A stretch of DNA of 64,000 nt from Sarcophilus harrisii. Taxonomy: Eukaryota > Chordata > Mammalia > Dasyuromorphia > Dasyuridae. Of the stretch, positions 26,901-39,714 are shown piece after piece; the stretch's first letter is position 1, and each line of letters opens with the position of its first letter. Location of the stretch: contig NC_045430.1 of assembly GCF_902635505.1 (NCBI RefSeq), positions 116,187,425-116,251,424 on the forward strand. Reading direction: 5' to 3'. The notes beneath the pieces were generated by a model. The model saw only the letters and a list, made by a program, of their open reading frames with translations. It did no database searches and was not told the origin of the DNA. A program made the translations under genes and the position numbers.

Positions 26901-29900
26901 ATTGCTTTACTTAATCTCCTGGTGACTTCCTAAATACAAATACCTTTAACCTGCCAAAATTCCTTTATGTTACCTATCCTTTCCTGGCCTTAATTCCTTT
27001 ATGTTATTATCTAAGTTCCATGAAGGCAAGGACTATGCTGTTTTTTTTTTTGGGGGGGGGGGGGGCGGAGGGTAATTCTAGTGCTTTAGCATACATATCA
27101 AACACTTGATAAAAACTTTTTATTGATTCATTCAGTGATACCACTTTTAGAGAAATTAGTATTAGACTAAGTACAATGACCCTGAAGAGTATTTATGTAC
27201 TCACAGAGTTCATTCAAAAGGGGACATAAATATGAAAAGTGAAGAAATATACATATTTACTTGTGTGAATGTGTGTATACACACACACACACACACATAC
27301 ATATATATATATACATAAGTGCATTAAATATTGTTCTTATAAAACATTATTTAATTGGATACAAAACATGAAATGAGCATAATTGGAGAAGATCATAAAA
27401 TTGTCAAATACCAAAGAGTTATTGATATAAAGTTTGGAACCAGTGGCTTAAATAACCATAATTCTTATCTCTTTATACTGTGTTTCCTGTGTCCTAAGAA
27501 AAATTTTTATATAAGGATGGGAAATTTCCATTCAAATTTCATGTTTTGAAGACATTAACTGATGTTCATTTATACCATTTTTTGTTACTTCACTTAGAAA
27601 GCTGTTCTATAATGTTTGAAAGCCTGTTCCCTAGTGTAACAACTAAGGAAAAAAACCAATCAGTTTTAGAAACCAAGACTTTTATTCTTTGTTACCTTAA
27701 TTCTATAATTTTTATTACAGAAATTGGAATGGGATTAACAGGATTTGGCGTATTTTTCCTATTTTTTGGAATGATTCTCTTTTTCGACAAAGCACTACTG
27801 GCTATTGGAAATGTGAGTTTTTAAAATATATTTTGATGAATATATTTTAACTAAATTCATAAATAACTTATAGCATCTATATTATAATTATATGGGAAAG
27901 AATTCACTATTTTTAGTATGTTTTTAAAATTAGAGATTTAGATTTAATTCACTCTGCTCTCAATTGGGAATGAGTTTTAATTATTAATGTGAAATTCAGT
28001 GAGATCATCTAGGTCCAGAACTACCTATAATTTAAAACATTTAATTAGTGGTTAAAGGAAGACTAAAGAGATATCCAACTGATTATATTAATTTGTCTAC
28101 CTGAAAGAAGAGGTTGAAATATTCTATCTGAATGTCCTAAGTTTTAGTGAGTCTTTTAAATCGTTTTATCTCAGTCTTCCAGTAAGCATTTCACATTTGC
28201 TACTTTAGTAAAAGATTAAAAAGGTGCTTAAATTTTTCAGTACTTCTACTCCTACAATACTTAGAGAGTATATAGTTTATACTAACTAAACATTTATGCT
28301 ATCATTTGGAAAGAATAGAAGAAACCTAAAAGGACAAATTCCTGATAACTATTAATTATAAGGGGGAAAATAATAGAAAGTAACTGGCAACCTAACAATT
28401 TTAAGTTAAACACTAATAAAATATGAATGTTATGAAGAATCCATATTGAGTCAGAGAACAAAAAAGGTAAAAGGCAAAATAAATCAAAATTGTATTTGGT
28501 TTTTGGTTTCGGGGTTTTTTTAATTAAGGGATATTCACAGGACTAGTAATATTGGTATAATGTTTGAATACTTGTTTATTATAATAATGGTTATTATTAA
28601 ATGATTAATGTACATTTTAATGAATTTCTTCTCAAAAGAAACTCACATTTTGGCAATTAGCATAAGATGTAATACACAGGGAAAATATTTTTTTTAAGAA
28701 AAATGCTTTAGAAAACTTGTCTATTTCAGGTTTCTGACAGTAATTATGGGCTTGGAAAGGTAAAAGCCAATTATTTTTAAGTCTTCTGCCCACCGCCACT
28801 TATCTTTTCATTTGACTACATATTCTTTAACATGCACAGGAAAGGGTATGCAACTAATTTGCTTCTGCTGCCACCATGTTCTTTGAATTTAACAAACCTT
28901 AAAGGGCCATATACATGTTAGCTGTTATTATTAATCTTCTTTATGGTAGGGAGCTTGGGAGCCATTTAATTCAGGCCTACCTGAAAAATAACTTTGTTTT
29001 CAGCGTAACTGCTTTAAGTCCAGCAACTCATAGTCTCAGCCTGTTCCACTTTTAAATAGTTCTCTTCATTAACACATTTATCTTCATATCAAGTCTAAAG
29101 TTACCTCTTTAAAATTTCCCCCTATTGATCTTAATCCTGCCCTTATTAGATACCAATTCTACTATCTTTTCAAAATGAAATCCTTCACATATTTGACAAG
29201 AGCTAGTCTCCCTTCCCCCCCCCCCCAAATCATTTCTTTATAAGTTAAACATCTTAAGATTTTCGACAAATCCTTATATGCCTGAATTTAAGTCCCTTCA
29301 CCATCCTGACCTTCCCTTGAATATTTTCCAACTTATCAGGGCCATTCCTTGACCATAATACCCAGAACAGAACACAAGAGTCAGAAGACCTGGGTTCAAA
29401 TCTCTACTCTGTTGCTTAGTCTACCTATATGACCAACAAATCACTTAAATTCTCTGTTCTCAGTTTCTTCTTGAAAGGAGTACACTAGACAATCTCCGAG
29501 ACTCCTTAAAGCGCTATATCTATGTTCATTTGCCTGCAGTGAATATATAATACTACAGCTAGTTATAAACTGGCTAGTGCAGAGTATATATCAGGGCTCT
29601 CACCTCTTTGTATTTTCAATCTCTGCATCTCTTAATGAAACCCAGTGTTTCATTAAGTTATGGTTGCCCATCATGACTTTTACTCAAGATACTCCATCTC
29701 CTTACTCTGTATATTTTTAATCACTTTGCCTCATTCCTGGAATTATTTTCCTCCTCATTTCTGACTTCTAGCTTCTCTGATATTCTTCAAATCCTAGCTA
29801 AAATCTCATCTTCTCAAAAAATACTTTCTAAATTTCTTTATATTCCTTCATTTCCTATGTTGATTATCTCCAATTGATTCTGTCTATATCTGTTTGTATA

Positions 29901-32900
29901 TGGTTGTTTGCATGTTGTCTCCCCTATTAGACTGTGAACTCTTTGAGATTAGGGACTATCTTTTAACTTTCTTTGTGTCCCTGACACTTAGCACTGTGCC
30001 TGGTACAGAGGAGATGCTTAACAAATACTTCTTGACCTGACAACTGACCATATTAACTTCTCATATTCAAAGAGGGCCCAGCAGTTTTATCTTAAAATAA
30101 AAGGATTATTTAAAGATTCCATTTCCATAAGCCTACTTTTTTGTTTTTATGCATTATAGTGAAATACTTTTCTTTATTTTGAGATGAATTTTCTTTGTCT
30201 TCCAGGTATTATTTGTGGCTGGATTGGCTTTTGTAATTGGTTTGGAAAGAACATTTAGATTCTTCTTCCAGAGACACAAAGTTAAAGCTACAGGATTTTT
30301 CCTGGGTGGTGTATTTGTAGTTCTTATTGGTTGGCCTTTGATAGGCATGATCCTTGAAATTTATGGATTCTTTCTTCTGTTCAGGTAAGATAATCACCTG
30401 AATAGAGGCTTTTATAATTGAGGAATCTTTTGAGGATTGAGGAATTGTATAAATTGAGATATTTATACATTCACTCAAATATAAAAACTTTATCAGAATA
30501 GCAAATATCAAATGTGCTAATCAGATATGGTGAAAATAGATGGATAAGGAATAATTTCACAGAATTCTTTTATAAAAGTTGTTTTAAATGTGCCCCATTT
30601 TTCCTTTATAGATTGAAAAATCTTATCTTAATTTCATTTTTTCAATTTAACAATGTGCATTATACAAATATAATATTTTATTTTTAATATAATCATACTC
30701 AATAATTACTGCCACTATATAATTATACTTTTTATAACAGGATTTTTTTAGAATTCTGTATCAAAACCATCATGATAGATTTTAATCCAGTAATATTTTG
30801 TAAGTGCCAGTGATACCTAAATAAGCAATAGTGTATAATTTGTAAAAGTCTCAAGCTGCACTAAGCACTTGCAACCCTGGTTATAGCAGTGTTGAGAGAA
30901 TGAATTTAAAGTCCCACCAGTGCAGTGATTTTGTCCAGAAAATATATTGTCTTCTTAATTGAATACAATAAGTGTTCTAATTCTTTGGTTTGTGGCTTTG
31001 TACTGGATATTTGAGGCATTTACTTGACAGTTTGCATCAATAAGTGGTGGAGTTTGAAATAAGGTTTTTTTTATTTTAAAAAAAAAACTACTTAAAATTT
31101 AGGATCTAGAACTGATTTTTCTAAATTAAATGCTATTGAGGAAAGATGATTTTATTTTGTGATTGTACATTTTCAGAGCATGAGTGAAATCTAAAATAAA
31201 ACTTTAAAATTACTAGGTAATTTAGTAATAACTTATTTGACAGTATTTGTTTTCTAAAAACCTCTGGTTACCACTTTTTCCTTTAAATCTAAAATTGAAT
31301 TCTAATAATTTTAATATTCACATCACTGTCTAATTGTAAGGACCTTGAGAATTTTATTAGCTCTACAAGATATTTGTAATATCTTGAATCCACTATGAAT
31401 TCCCTATAGATTCAATCTGCATCTCACCAATAGCATAAATTTTTCTTAGACATTTGACCAGAGCTTGAAATCTAATTTGCAGCCACAGAAAGTCCATTTA
31501 GTTTACATGGTTATTGATCTATGGCTTCATTATATTGCTGCTTTTTCACTTTTTCATTATTTAAATTTTTTTTTTATTAAAATGTTAGTAATTTTAAACT
31601 TCAGCTCAAAAGTAGATAATATTAAATGATTTTGCACTAATGTTAAATAGTAAAGTTTTAAATATTTGGTATTCTGAACGTTAATTTGTCATTATTTGTT
31701 ATTAAATTTTAGGGGATTCTTTCCTGTGGTGGTTGGCTTTATTAGAAGAGTGCCAATTCTTGGATCCCTCTTGAATTTACCTGGAATAAGATCAGTATGT
31801 TGTCATTTACTTTTTATTATACCTTTTTAAAAGTTTAAAAAAAAAAGTTCAATTTTTTAAAAATACATATAACTATTTACTAGTAATAAAAGAGTAAAGA
31901 TATACATGAGCATGGCTGTGACAATAAGTAATTTGGTCATATTTGGTATAGTTTTTACGTCTTGTTATATAGTACCTTATAACATAATCAGTAAAAAACA
32001 ACAACAACAAAAACTAGTAGAATATGAAATTTTAATGCCAGGTTTCACTGCATCCATATTTTCCTATTGTTCTCTAACTTCTATCTAACTTTGTTTTGAT
32101 TTCTGGGTTATCCTTCCTTTAGAGAGCTTAAGGCACTATACAATTAACTTTTATATATAAGTTGTAATTTTTTAAACTAGATGAGGGGAGATTGTGCATA
32201 AGCAAGTGTGATCACTCCCACTATTTGCTGTTAACAGGCAATCACTACACAATCATAGGTTGCTTTTGTAGTGAAATCATAGAAAAGGTGGAATATCCAG
32301 AGGCCAGACCATAGAAAAGAAATTGGAATTTCATTTCCTCTGACTCGCTTCCTTAAATAGACATCTCATCTCCAAGGACGGAGAACACTTGACCCCTCGA
32401 GGCAGCCTTTCAAAGAGTAACTCTCATCTGTCCTACTCACCTTCAGCAACAAAGAATAATTCCAAAAAGTCTCTGTTATTGTTCTCAAGCATTTTCTCCT
32501 TCTGGTGACACTGTTAACCAATGTGGGAGGTAGCATGGCCTATCTGCCATTAACCAGCTATGTAACCTTGGACACGTCACTTTATCTCAATGAACAGTTC
32601 TTTCCTAGTCTGTATAGTGAAGGGTAGTAAAGGGATTTAGAATAAGGAATTTTCAAGGTTCCTTCCTACTTTAATTAGTTTCTGTGAGCATTGAGTGTTT
32701 ATTTGTGCCACCCCTGAAGATACAAAGAGGCCTTGCTCTCTGGAAGCTTGTGGTTTAATGGAGGAATGAATCAGACAAATTAATTAGGACTTTACTCCGG
32801 TTTTTTTCCTCTAAACTTATTGTTTCATTGGATAGGAACCCTTTTAGTAAAGAGACTTCCTCTGCAAGTGTGGATGAGCTTTTGTTCTGATATTTATAGA

Positions 32901-35900
32901 GAATCTTAGAGAGTGGACTAGAACAATGAGGAGTTAATTTACTTGCCTGAAGTTACTCATCAAGAATATTTCAAAGGTAATTGTCAAGCTTAGATTTTCT
33001 TTACTCCAATGACAGTAAAAAGCAACATGAGAAGTAGGTAGAAGTCTGAGTAGCCTGACTAATTCAAAAAAGGAAGAATCATAGCTAACTAGAAGTTTTC
33101 AGAGAAGTCTTTATTGGAAGAGATGTCCTCTTAGTTGGATCTAGAAGTTAAGGTTTGAGATAGTTTTATAGATTAGATAAATTCAGATTTGGCTGTATTA
33201 AATGGGAAGAAATAGTGAAAGTTACACAGGAAAATTTTTCTAGCAGGTATATGACAATATAAGGCTGCAACTCAGGACCAAGATTGAGGTTAAAGATAGA
33301 CATTTCAGTAGCTTCTACCTAGAGATGATAATTGAAACTAGTGAGTCAGTGTACATTTTATAACCTCCTACAGAGTGCCAGATGTTATGCTAAGTGTTGG
33401 GAATACAAAGAAAAGGAAAAATCCAGATGCCCTAAAAGAGCTCTAAAGAGGGAGATATTGTGTGCAAGAATATCCAGAGGCCAGACCATAAGCTCTGGGG
33501 GTGGCTACTGGAATGGGTGAATGGCAGAGCTCTCTATCAGGAGTCTTAAAGGAATGCCAGGAAGCTAAGCCCCTAGAGTAGATGTCAAGACAAATTATTA
33601 ACAAAAATTTTAAAAAGAATCCCCTCAATAGCTAGCATTTATATAGCACTTTCAGGTTTGCAAAATAATATGAACTCTGTGAGATAGGTGCTGTTATTAT
33701 CTGAAATCTATAGATAAGAAAACTTAAGGCTGGGAAAGGTTTGAGTGACTTAGCCAAGGTCATACAACTAGTGAATGTCTGAAACAGGATTTGAACTTAG
33801 GCCTTCTTTATTCCGAGTCCAGTGCTTTGATTGTACCATTGTACCATTAAGCTGCTTCAAATAAGTGACTAAAATCGTGTCTATAAAACACTAGTAAGAT
33901 AGTTGAATGAGTGAAGAAATTATTTTTTTAATAGTCCTGCCAAATAAAGAATTGTACTTTCTGCTCTTTTAAATAAAATCTCAGTTACATAAAAAGGAGT
34001 ATTTTGACTAATTTGGTTATCAGCAGAACAGTTTACCAAGCTGAGACTTAAACTGCCTTTTTTTTTTTTTTTTTTTGATTGACTGTTAACTTTTTTTCCT
34101 GTGGATGCAAATGACATTCAGAAATTTAGAATGAATTTATAAATAGGTACCTGTTTGTGCCTCTGCTACTGACTTTTCAGTACTTTGTCAACTCAGAATT
34201 AGAGCTAGTTTGCTCACTTTTGCCTCAGGGTTTTGCTGGCTGATAAATTCTTGTATCTTTTTTTCCCCTGAGGCAATTGGTGTTAAGTGACTTGCCCAAG
34301 GTTACACAGGTAGGAAGTGTTAAGTGTCTTAGACCAAATTTGAACTCAGATCCTCCTGAATTCGAGGCTGGTGCTCTATCCACTGCACCACCTAATTGCC
34401 CCTGAATTCTTGGTATCTTTAAGTCAGAACTATCCAGGCAAATCCTGTTCTTGAGGCCTCTTCATCAGCCCTAAGTCTCAGCTGAGTCAGGCTTGTGCTG
34501 AAAGCAGTTAGCAGTAGATTCTAGACTCAACCTCTCCCATTTCAGTCCCCTAAACTATCTTTAAAGCCACAGCCAAGATGGTTTTGGGCTGAGATTTGGG
34601 AACTTATATTTCTATTATTATATAGTCACTTCAACTTGAATTCAAATCAGAATTCTAATTAAGACTTAGATCTATGAAACAACTTTCAAATTAGTCATTT
34701 CAGTTGCTAAGTTTACTGTCAGGCAACCACAGGGACCTTAACCTCTCATTTTACAGACCAGGAAATTTGGGCCTAAAGTGATAAAAGTGATTTATCCCAA
34801 ACTACATAGTTTAAGTAGGAGAATTAGGAACTTGAACCCAGGGTCTTTGACTTCAACATCAGCATTCTTTCCACTATACCATGTCTATCAAATGTTTAAT
34901 TCCAGAAATAGACATTCAGCATTCAAACACATACTGTTGCCAGCATTATACAAACTCAGGTCCATTGTCTTTTAATCTTAACATAATTTTACTTAACTCT
35001 ATTTTGTAAAAAAAAAAAAAGTAGTCTTCATATCTTTGCTATAGGAATTCTGTAAGTTTAGTCTGATTAGAAATGTGATTACTCTGGTCCTGCACTTTCA
35101 TTAGCATGAGGAACTTCCAGTGAGAAAACTTCCTCTAGCAGTAGCAGTCAGTTTTTGAGAGGTTAAATAAGAGAATAAATGACTTTCCCAGTGTTACATA
35201 GCCAATGTGTGTGGCAGACAGGATTTGTGAAAACCAGGTGTTCCTTAGTCCATGGCCAATTCTATTTACATATATTTCTATAAATACATATATATTTATT
35301 TTCTATAATCATAGCATTATATAATTTGTTGAAGTAAAAATCTTAGTGACTGGTGAATTAGTTGTTATACCTTTTTAATATTGTAACACTTGTTATTTAA
35401 ACTTAAATGCCTCCGTTAATTAGTTGGAGGTCACTGCCTGAGCTCCTAAGATATCGAATAGAAAAATAAACCATTTATGTGTTTAATTGAAACAATATGT
35501 ATAAAATTAAATGCAGAATTTTATTATATAAATCTATAACTTTTGCATCATATAATTTGTGTTTAACACTATTGCCAAACATTCTCAGACTAAGTCTGGA
35601 AACCACAATTTTAGTTTAATTGAAATTTTAATCAGTAGTTGATCTTCACTATTGATTGATCTTAATGGAGTTAAATCTGTTTGTTCAAAGACTACATAGG
35701 CTCAGAAGAGAATCCACACTAATGGTCAGTTGAAACATCTTACTGGGATTATTAATGCATGAATGACTCATATTTTTGCTTTTTTTTTCCTTTTTTTTGT
35801 TTGAGCTAATAGTGATGCCCTCATTTTTCAATTTTATTTATCCATTGTATTGCATTTTCATGTTGCACCTTCAAATTTCAATGCAGAACATGTCGTGCAA

Positions 35901-36141
35901 AAGTACTTTTGTAAGAAATTTATTTTGCAATTTTTATAAAATGTCAGAAGACTTCAGTGAATATTATTTAATCAGTTATTATTAGTCATACCTTGGATTT
36001 CTTCAAGTATTTTTCTGAGTTTGTGTTTTGAATAAACATATATAAAGTATAAAGCTTGTGAATATGTGCCATTAACTGCCTTCTTTCTTTTCTTCCTTAC
36101 AGCTTGTAGATAAAGTTGGAGAAAGCAACAACATGGTATAA
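20957..36141 (+). CDS. GOLT1B: Golgi transport 1B, four-helix Got1 membrane protein, 5 exons
   Basis: A small multi-pass Golgi/ER membrane protein of the Got1/Sft2-like family; yeast Got1 acts in vesicle traffic to and within the Golgi. Coding exons: 20957-20981, 27721-27812, 30206-30384, 31713-31794, 36103-36141, totalling 417 nt (138 aa plus TAA), exactly the human length. From memory of the human protein only about five residues differ, all conservative. Four hydrophobic stretches are visible (roughly 10-31, 36-53, 67-88, 92-113) with short polar loops (DKAL, QRHKVK), and a polar C-terminus ending ESNNMV. The first exon codes only MISLTDTQ and the last only 12 residues. The start is the first ATG in the CpG-island exon (context GCAGCCATGA). 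All introns are GT-AG. Confidence 0.97.
21690..21815 (+). mobile_element. Head segment of repeat family A
   Basis: Has the head motif (taagcacctactatt ... ggatacaaagaaa ... tcaaggacctcacagtctaa) seen at 8705, 23055 and 33335, but no body. Confidence 0.55.
22372..22640 (-). mobile_element. CORE-SINE, inverted
   Basis: gagctagctagcatttattg, a TTA-rich stretch, gaaactgaagattagagg, cttgtccagggtcacacaa and actatgccacctagatgcc give the full inverted SINE order. Lies in GOLT1B intron 1. Confidence 0.75.
23055..23660 (+). mobile_element. Long ancient interspersed repeat, family A
   Basis: Same block order as 8705-9325: accacttactatg, aaaggtcttacataggagc, gattttatattttatcc, tttaggaatatcaatttggc, and gtagctgttggagtagttcag at the end. 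Confidence 0.55.
23752..23960 (+). mobile_element. MIR-like SINE
   Basis: cttggaatcaaaggacttgg, ttgattcccatctc, cctcaggttagtcac and cctccttagaataaag follow the MIR order with mutations. Confidence 0.6.
24295..24460 (+). mobile_element. MIR SINE
   Basis: atagtggatataataataac head, tagctgtgggaccctgagc core, tcctcaaatgtaaaatagg and aataataacatctacctac. Confidence 0.65.
24890..25100 (+). mobile_element. MIR-like SINE
   Basis: tgtggtacagtggaaagagg head, then tggtttcctcatctgtaaaa and ttctgagatcccttttag, a common marsupial MIR-derived ending. Confidence 0.65.
26175..26392 (+). mobile_element. CORE-SINE, marsupial type
   Basis: tagctgtgtgaccctgtaaa, cttctcatctgtaaaatgg, aaaaggaaatggaaaactg, tctttgccaagtaaatgcc and tgactcaacaacaaaac: head, core and the marsupial tail in order. 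Confidence 0.8.
26660..27135 (+). mobile_element. L2-type LINE 3' end
   Basis: tccatgaaggcaaggactatg, then tttagcatacatatcaaac and a terminal ttttattgattcattca match L2 ends. A run of 11 T and 14 G (27041-27065) interrupts it. Confidence 0.55.
27279..27315. repeat. (CA)n/(TA)n microsatellite
   Basis: A CA run followed by alternating TA, in GOLT1B intron 1, about 400 bp before exon 2. Confidence 0.9.
27721..27812 (+). CDS. GOLT1B: GOLT1B exon 2
   Basis: Acceptor ttacag, donor gtgagt. Encodes KIGMGLTGFGVFFLFF through AIGN, the first membrane helix and following loop. Confidence 0.96.
29372..29530 (+). mobile_element. MIR-like SINE
   Basis: gagtcagaagacctgggttc, aacaaatcacttaaattctc and a tctccgagactcctt ending. 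Lies in GOLT1B intron 2. Confidence 0.65.
29690..30045 (+). mobile_element. L2/CR1-type LINE 3' end
   Basis: actgtgaactctttgagatt, ttctttgtgtccctgacact, tagcactgtgcctggtacag and gcttaacaaatacttcttga reproduce the L2-type terminal sequence well. Confidence 0.7.
30206..30384 (+). CDS. GOLT1B: GOLT1B exon 3
   Basis: Acceptor ttccag, donor gtaaga. Encodes VLFVAGLAFVIGLERTFRF onwards through YGFFLLF, covering membrane helices 2 and 3 and the start of 4. Confidence 0.96.
31713..31794 (+). CDS. GOLT1B: GOLT1B exon 4
   Basis: Acceptor ttttag, donor gtatgt. Encodes GFFPVVVGFIRRVPILGSL and LNLPGIRS, the fourth helix and the conserved proline-rich turn. Confidence 0.96.
32528..32690 (+). mobile_element. 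MIR-like SINE
   Basis: gtagcatggcctatctgcca, ctatgtaaccttggacacg, tcactttatctcaatgaac. GOLT1B intron 4. Confidence 0.55.
33335..33455 (+). mobile_element. Head segment of repeat family A
   Basis: tacagagtgccagatgttat, gctaagtgttgggaatacaa, aagagctctaaagaggg. Confidence 0.5.
33615..33865 (-). mobile_element. CORE-SINE, inverted
   Basis: tagctagcatttatatagca, ggtttgcaaaataatatgaa, gaaaacttaaggctggga, agccaaggtcatacaactag, ttgaacttaggccttc and accattaagctgc: a full-length inverted copy in GOLT1B intron 4. Confidence 0.75.
34233..34405 (-). mobile_element. Young-looking CORE-SINE, inverted
   Basis: gaggcaattggtgttaagtg, cttgcccaaggttacacagg, gaactcagatcctcctgaat, tctatccactgcaccaccta: few differences from the marsupial consensus I remember, so it is younger than most copies here. 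Confidence 0.8.
34730..34885 (-). mobile_element. MIR-like SINE, inverted
   Basis: ctcattttacagaccaggaa, gtgatttatcccaaactaca, gaacccagggtctttgactt, ctttccactataccatg. Confidence 0.65.
36103..36141 (+). CDS. GOLT1B: GOLT1B exon 5, coding part
   Basis: Acceptor cttacag, then LVDKVGESNNMV and TAA. The remainder of this exon is the long 3' UTR. Confidence 0.96.
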   Translation, partial: LVDKVGESNNMV

Positions 36142-38690
36142 CAGCAAGTGGACTAAAGATTACATTAAAACTGCATTATTTACAAAAGCCCCTTTGAAGA
36201 AATTCAGCACAAAATTAAATTACACAAAACAGCTTATAACACCTTTTATATAAGTTTATAATGTGTAGTCTGCGAAGTACCTAAAGTAATTAGCAATGAA
36301 GCAATGAAAAGGTGCTTGATTCTAAGACAAGTAACTAAGAATTCAGCAAGTGAACTGAAGAAGGGGATTGCTATGTTACAATCTATATTGAAACTGTTGA
36401 AAGTTATTTTTATTGTGTTTTTTTTTTTTTCCACAATGTGCTAAACACAGCCATCCCTCTAGAACTGTGGTGCCTGATTTCTGTCTCCTTATTTTGAAGG
36501 TGTGGGAGAACCACCAGGCATTTGGATTTTTTAAGAAATGCTCATCGCAATGGCAAAAACATTTCCTGTTGTTTAACAAGAGTTGTAGCTTCAAAAGTGT
36601 TGCATGAGTTAGGATGGATTATGTCATTTTAATGTATTAAAAACAAAGGAAAATCCAAACAACTGTTGTATGAATCAAACTTTTTTTTTTGTTTGTAAAT
36701 ACATAGTTTAAATAAACTTTTGCTGTTCCTAGGAATCAAAGCCAGATGTAAATGCTAACTTGGATTTACCTTCTGTGCTGGAATATGCAAAGGTTATTCA
36801 TTTTTTTTTTTAACTTTGATCCTAAATTATAGGAGACTAAAGCTTTCTTTGGTCTGTAGGATACTTTGGATATACACTCCACGACTTGGGGGATTTCATC
36901 TCCAAGATACCTGCATGTATAATTACATGTGAGCATAAAAAGACATACCCTTTGTACCCTTTGTCCACTAAATAACCTGTTACATTTATTGTCTAATGGA
37001 ATAGTCTTTTATTTAAGATACTTAATGATTCTAACTTGTATTTTTCCTATTCAAACATAATTGTTTTCAGAGTTTAAAAGGTCTGTCTGATATGATGATA
37101 GTTTCCTAGGGGAGAGAAAAATCCTGCAAGTTTCAGATCTTATTTTGCTGTTGTTCATAAAGAAAAACTCCCTAAAGAGTTAACTGTTGTTTACCTTGAG
37201 ACATATGAAGTGTTGAAAAGATGTAACTTCTGATTGTATCTTAAAGGGCTATTCATATAAACTGAATGGTTTTCTTATTTAAAAATGTCTTGTTTGTTAT
37301 GACGATTTTACACAAAGAGTTGCCTAAAAAAAACTTGAGTGATGATATAAGCAAATTATTTTAGACTATTTGGTAATTAGATTCTTTCAAAGCTAAGAGA
37401 GCTAAGAAAAAAAATACATTACTTCTGTTTTGTAATAACCATTTGGCAAGTGATAAGAATTTTTTTTCTTTATAGACTTACCCAGTTGGCATACTTTTTT
37501 CAAAGATTTAGAAACATTAGAAATATATTTTTTTAAATCGACCACAGTACAGATTGTGTTACCATTCATTTTTGGTGATGACATTCATTTTTATTTTTAT
37601 TTTTCATACATTTTGCAATGCTTCTTGAGCCAAAAAATTCATAATTGTAAAAGTTTGATTTTCATTTTTAAAATATTCTATTACTTCTCAAGTTTTCTGT
37701 TGAAGGAGTTAACAGTGAGAAAAGGGGGGGGGGGGGGGGGGGGCGGACTCCTAACTTAACCAAAACAGAAGAAAAGGGTTAAAATATTCAGTGAACTGAT
37801 TCAGTCTTGTGGATTCAATGCAAAGGTATTTGATGCATGACAGAACTCATGCAGCTAAGACATTTTAAAATGGAGACTCCTACCTCAACAGCTGTCATAA
37901 TTTTAAGAGACTTGGTGTTTTATGTCTGTGTAATGTTCAGATACTCTCATTTATTGTAGAATGTAAAAAAAAAAAAAAACACACTTTGGGCTTTAAATGT
38001 TGTAGGCCTTTGTTCTACGTATTTTTGACAGATGATCATTATTTAGAGTAGATTGTGAAATCTGTCTTTTTTTAAAAGCAAAAACAAAATCTACTTTAAT
38101 GAATAGCTGCATTGCATTTGGATCTTTATAGATGTGAATTTCATCAAATTATTCCTTGCACTGTGATACACACTCCTTTCCCAAGAATCTTCTTTTAGTA
38201 AGTAATGTTGGACAAAAACTTGAAAGAGATCTAACAGTGATCCCTCAGTCAATGAAATTGAGAGGTGGTGCAATTTTCATTTAAAGTGAATCCACTGTTA
38301 AGATCAGTCTTGATTTCTGAGCTGCTTGGAAAGCATTGTATATTTTATAAATGTACTGGTTTTCTGACAGAAAGCACTGTAAATACCACTGTCTCTTAAA
38401 TTAGCTTTCTGTCTTTGCCATTAAAGTATAATTTGATTTCCAGAGAGGTGGAAGAAAAGGTCAAATGCTACCTAGCCTTAAGTGTTTCTGTCATTGCTCA
38501 AGTGTATTTTCTGTAACAGAAACATAATTGGAATGTTTTTCTTTCCCCTAATAAATTGTAATTCTTAAAATATTGCTGCTTTGAAAAGTCTCAGATTACA
38601 GAAACAGATTATATGATCTAAGCAACTGAATAATGTAAATACACTTGTCTTACCTCTCAATAAAAAGGTAATTTTATATTAAGTGGTGGT
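36142..38690 (+). other. GOLT1B: GOLT1B 3' UTR
   Basis: About 2.5 kb without obvious SINE or LINE insertions, unlike the flanking DNA, which supports exonic constraint. AATAAA occurs at 36711-36716, 38550-38555 and 38659-38664. The last is near the point where ordinary intergenic AT-rich sequence resumes, so short (about 0.6 kb) and long (about 2.5 kb) forms are plausible. It contains a run of 20 G at 37724-37743. Confidence 0.7.
37724..37743 (+). repeat. Run of 20 G in the GOLT1B 3' UTR
   Basis: Twenty consecutive G followed by cgg. If transcribed it would be r(G)20 in the mRNA. Runs this long are also frequent sites of sequencing or assembly length error. Confidence 0.9.
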
Positions 38691-39714
38691 CAAGTGTATG
38701 TTTATTATAAAATTCAAAAAATTAAAGACAAGCATGATAAAATAAACCACCTCACTTTTAAAATGTATCATGTGATTTTTATGAAATTTATCATATACTT
38801 AGTACCTCTTATATTATGATTCATTTATCAAGTCATAGTTTTCATGTAAAGTAAAAATATTTTAGAAACAAATTTTGTGCAAAGCATCTGTATCCCTATA
38901 AAATATTTAGTATAATTCATTTAACAAATCACAGTATTTGTGTAAAGCAAATATTTTAAAAACATGAATTTTGTTAACAAAGCACCTGTATCCCAGGGAT
39001 AATTTACTCGATTCAGGTTGTCTGGCTTCTATAAAGAACTTCCCAAGTTGACAACCTTCATTCATTCAATTTTATAACATGCTTCTATATTTGCAACCCT
39101 ATTTATATAAGGTTACATAGTAGTCAGGTACAGAAATAATTGAAATCTAGATATTTTAATTTCTTTTTCATTTTAGATAGCTGTTCTTGACTGACCAATT
39201 CCCTTCAGCCTTGTAAGTGTAGCATGTATATATAAATGATTTTTGCAAGGTGAAAAATACTTCACCTAAAATTATGGTAATTTTCCAAAATGTAGTGTTT
39301 GTAGTAACTATGCTTTCTGAGAGCTAGATGGAGTTATTTTTAATATAGGCATAGTAATCTGAGATTGCCACTATTATAATTGTTGATAAATTATCTCACC
39401 TATCTGGGTCTTGGTTTTCCCAGTTATCAAATGAAAAGTTTGAACTAATCACTAGGATCTACTGGACCCTGTCGATGTATTATACAGTTTTTCAGGAGCT
39501 GACTAAATATTTGCAGCTACTGAGGACAGTCATCACAGATTCCAGTGGTTGTTACAAACATTTTCAAAAAAGATGAAGGAGAAATTCAGGAATTAATTAA
39601 GTGGAGTAGAGATGCCCAATTTTTTTATTTGGCCAGTATCTTATGGGACTGTTGCAACCTACCTTACAAAGCAAGATGGTATTGATAGGAGCTTCTGTTT
39701 GTAGTAATAAGGCC

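Larger units (their letters stand above)
20982..27720 (+). other. GOLT1B: GOLT1B intron 1
   Basis: 6.7 kb. The first 400 bp belong to the CpG island; the rest is AT-rich with the SINE and LINE remnants listed. Nothing is recognised at 25100-26170 except homopolymer runs. Confidence 0.75.
31795..36102 (+). other. GOLT1B: GOLT1B intron 4
   Basis: 4.3 kb of AT-rich DNA with the SINE copies listed. At 35105-35270 there is a weak inverted SINE trace (agtgttacatagccaatg). Nothing else recognised. Confidence 0.7.
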
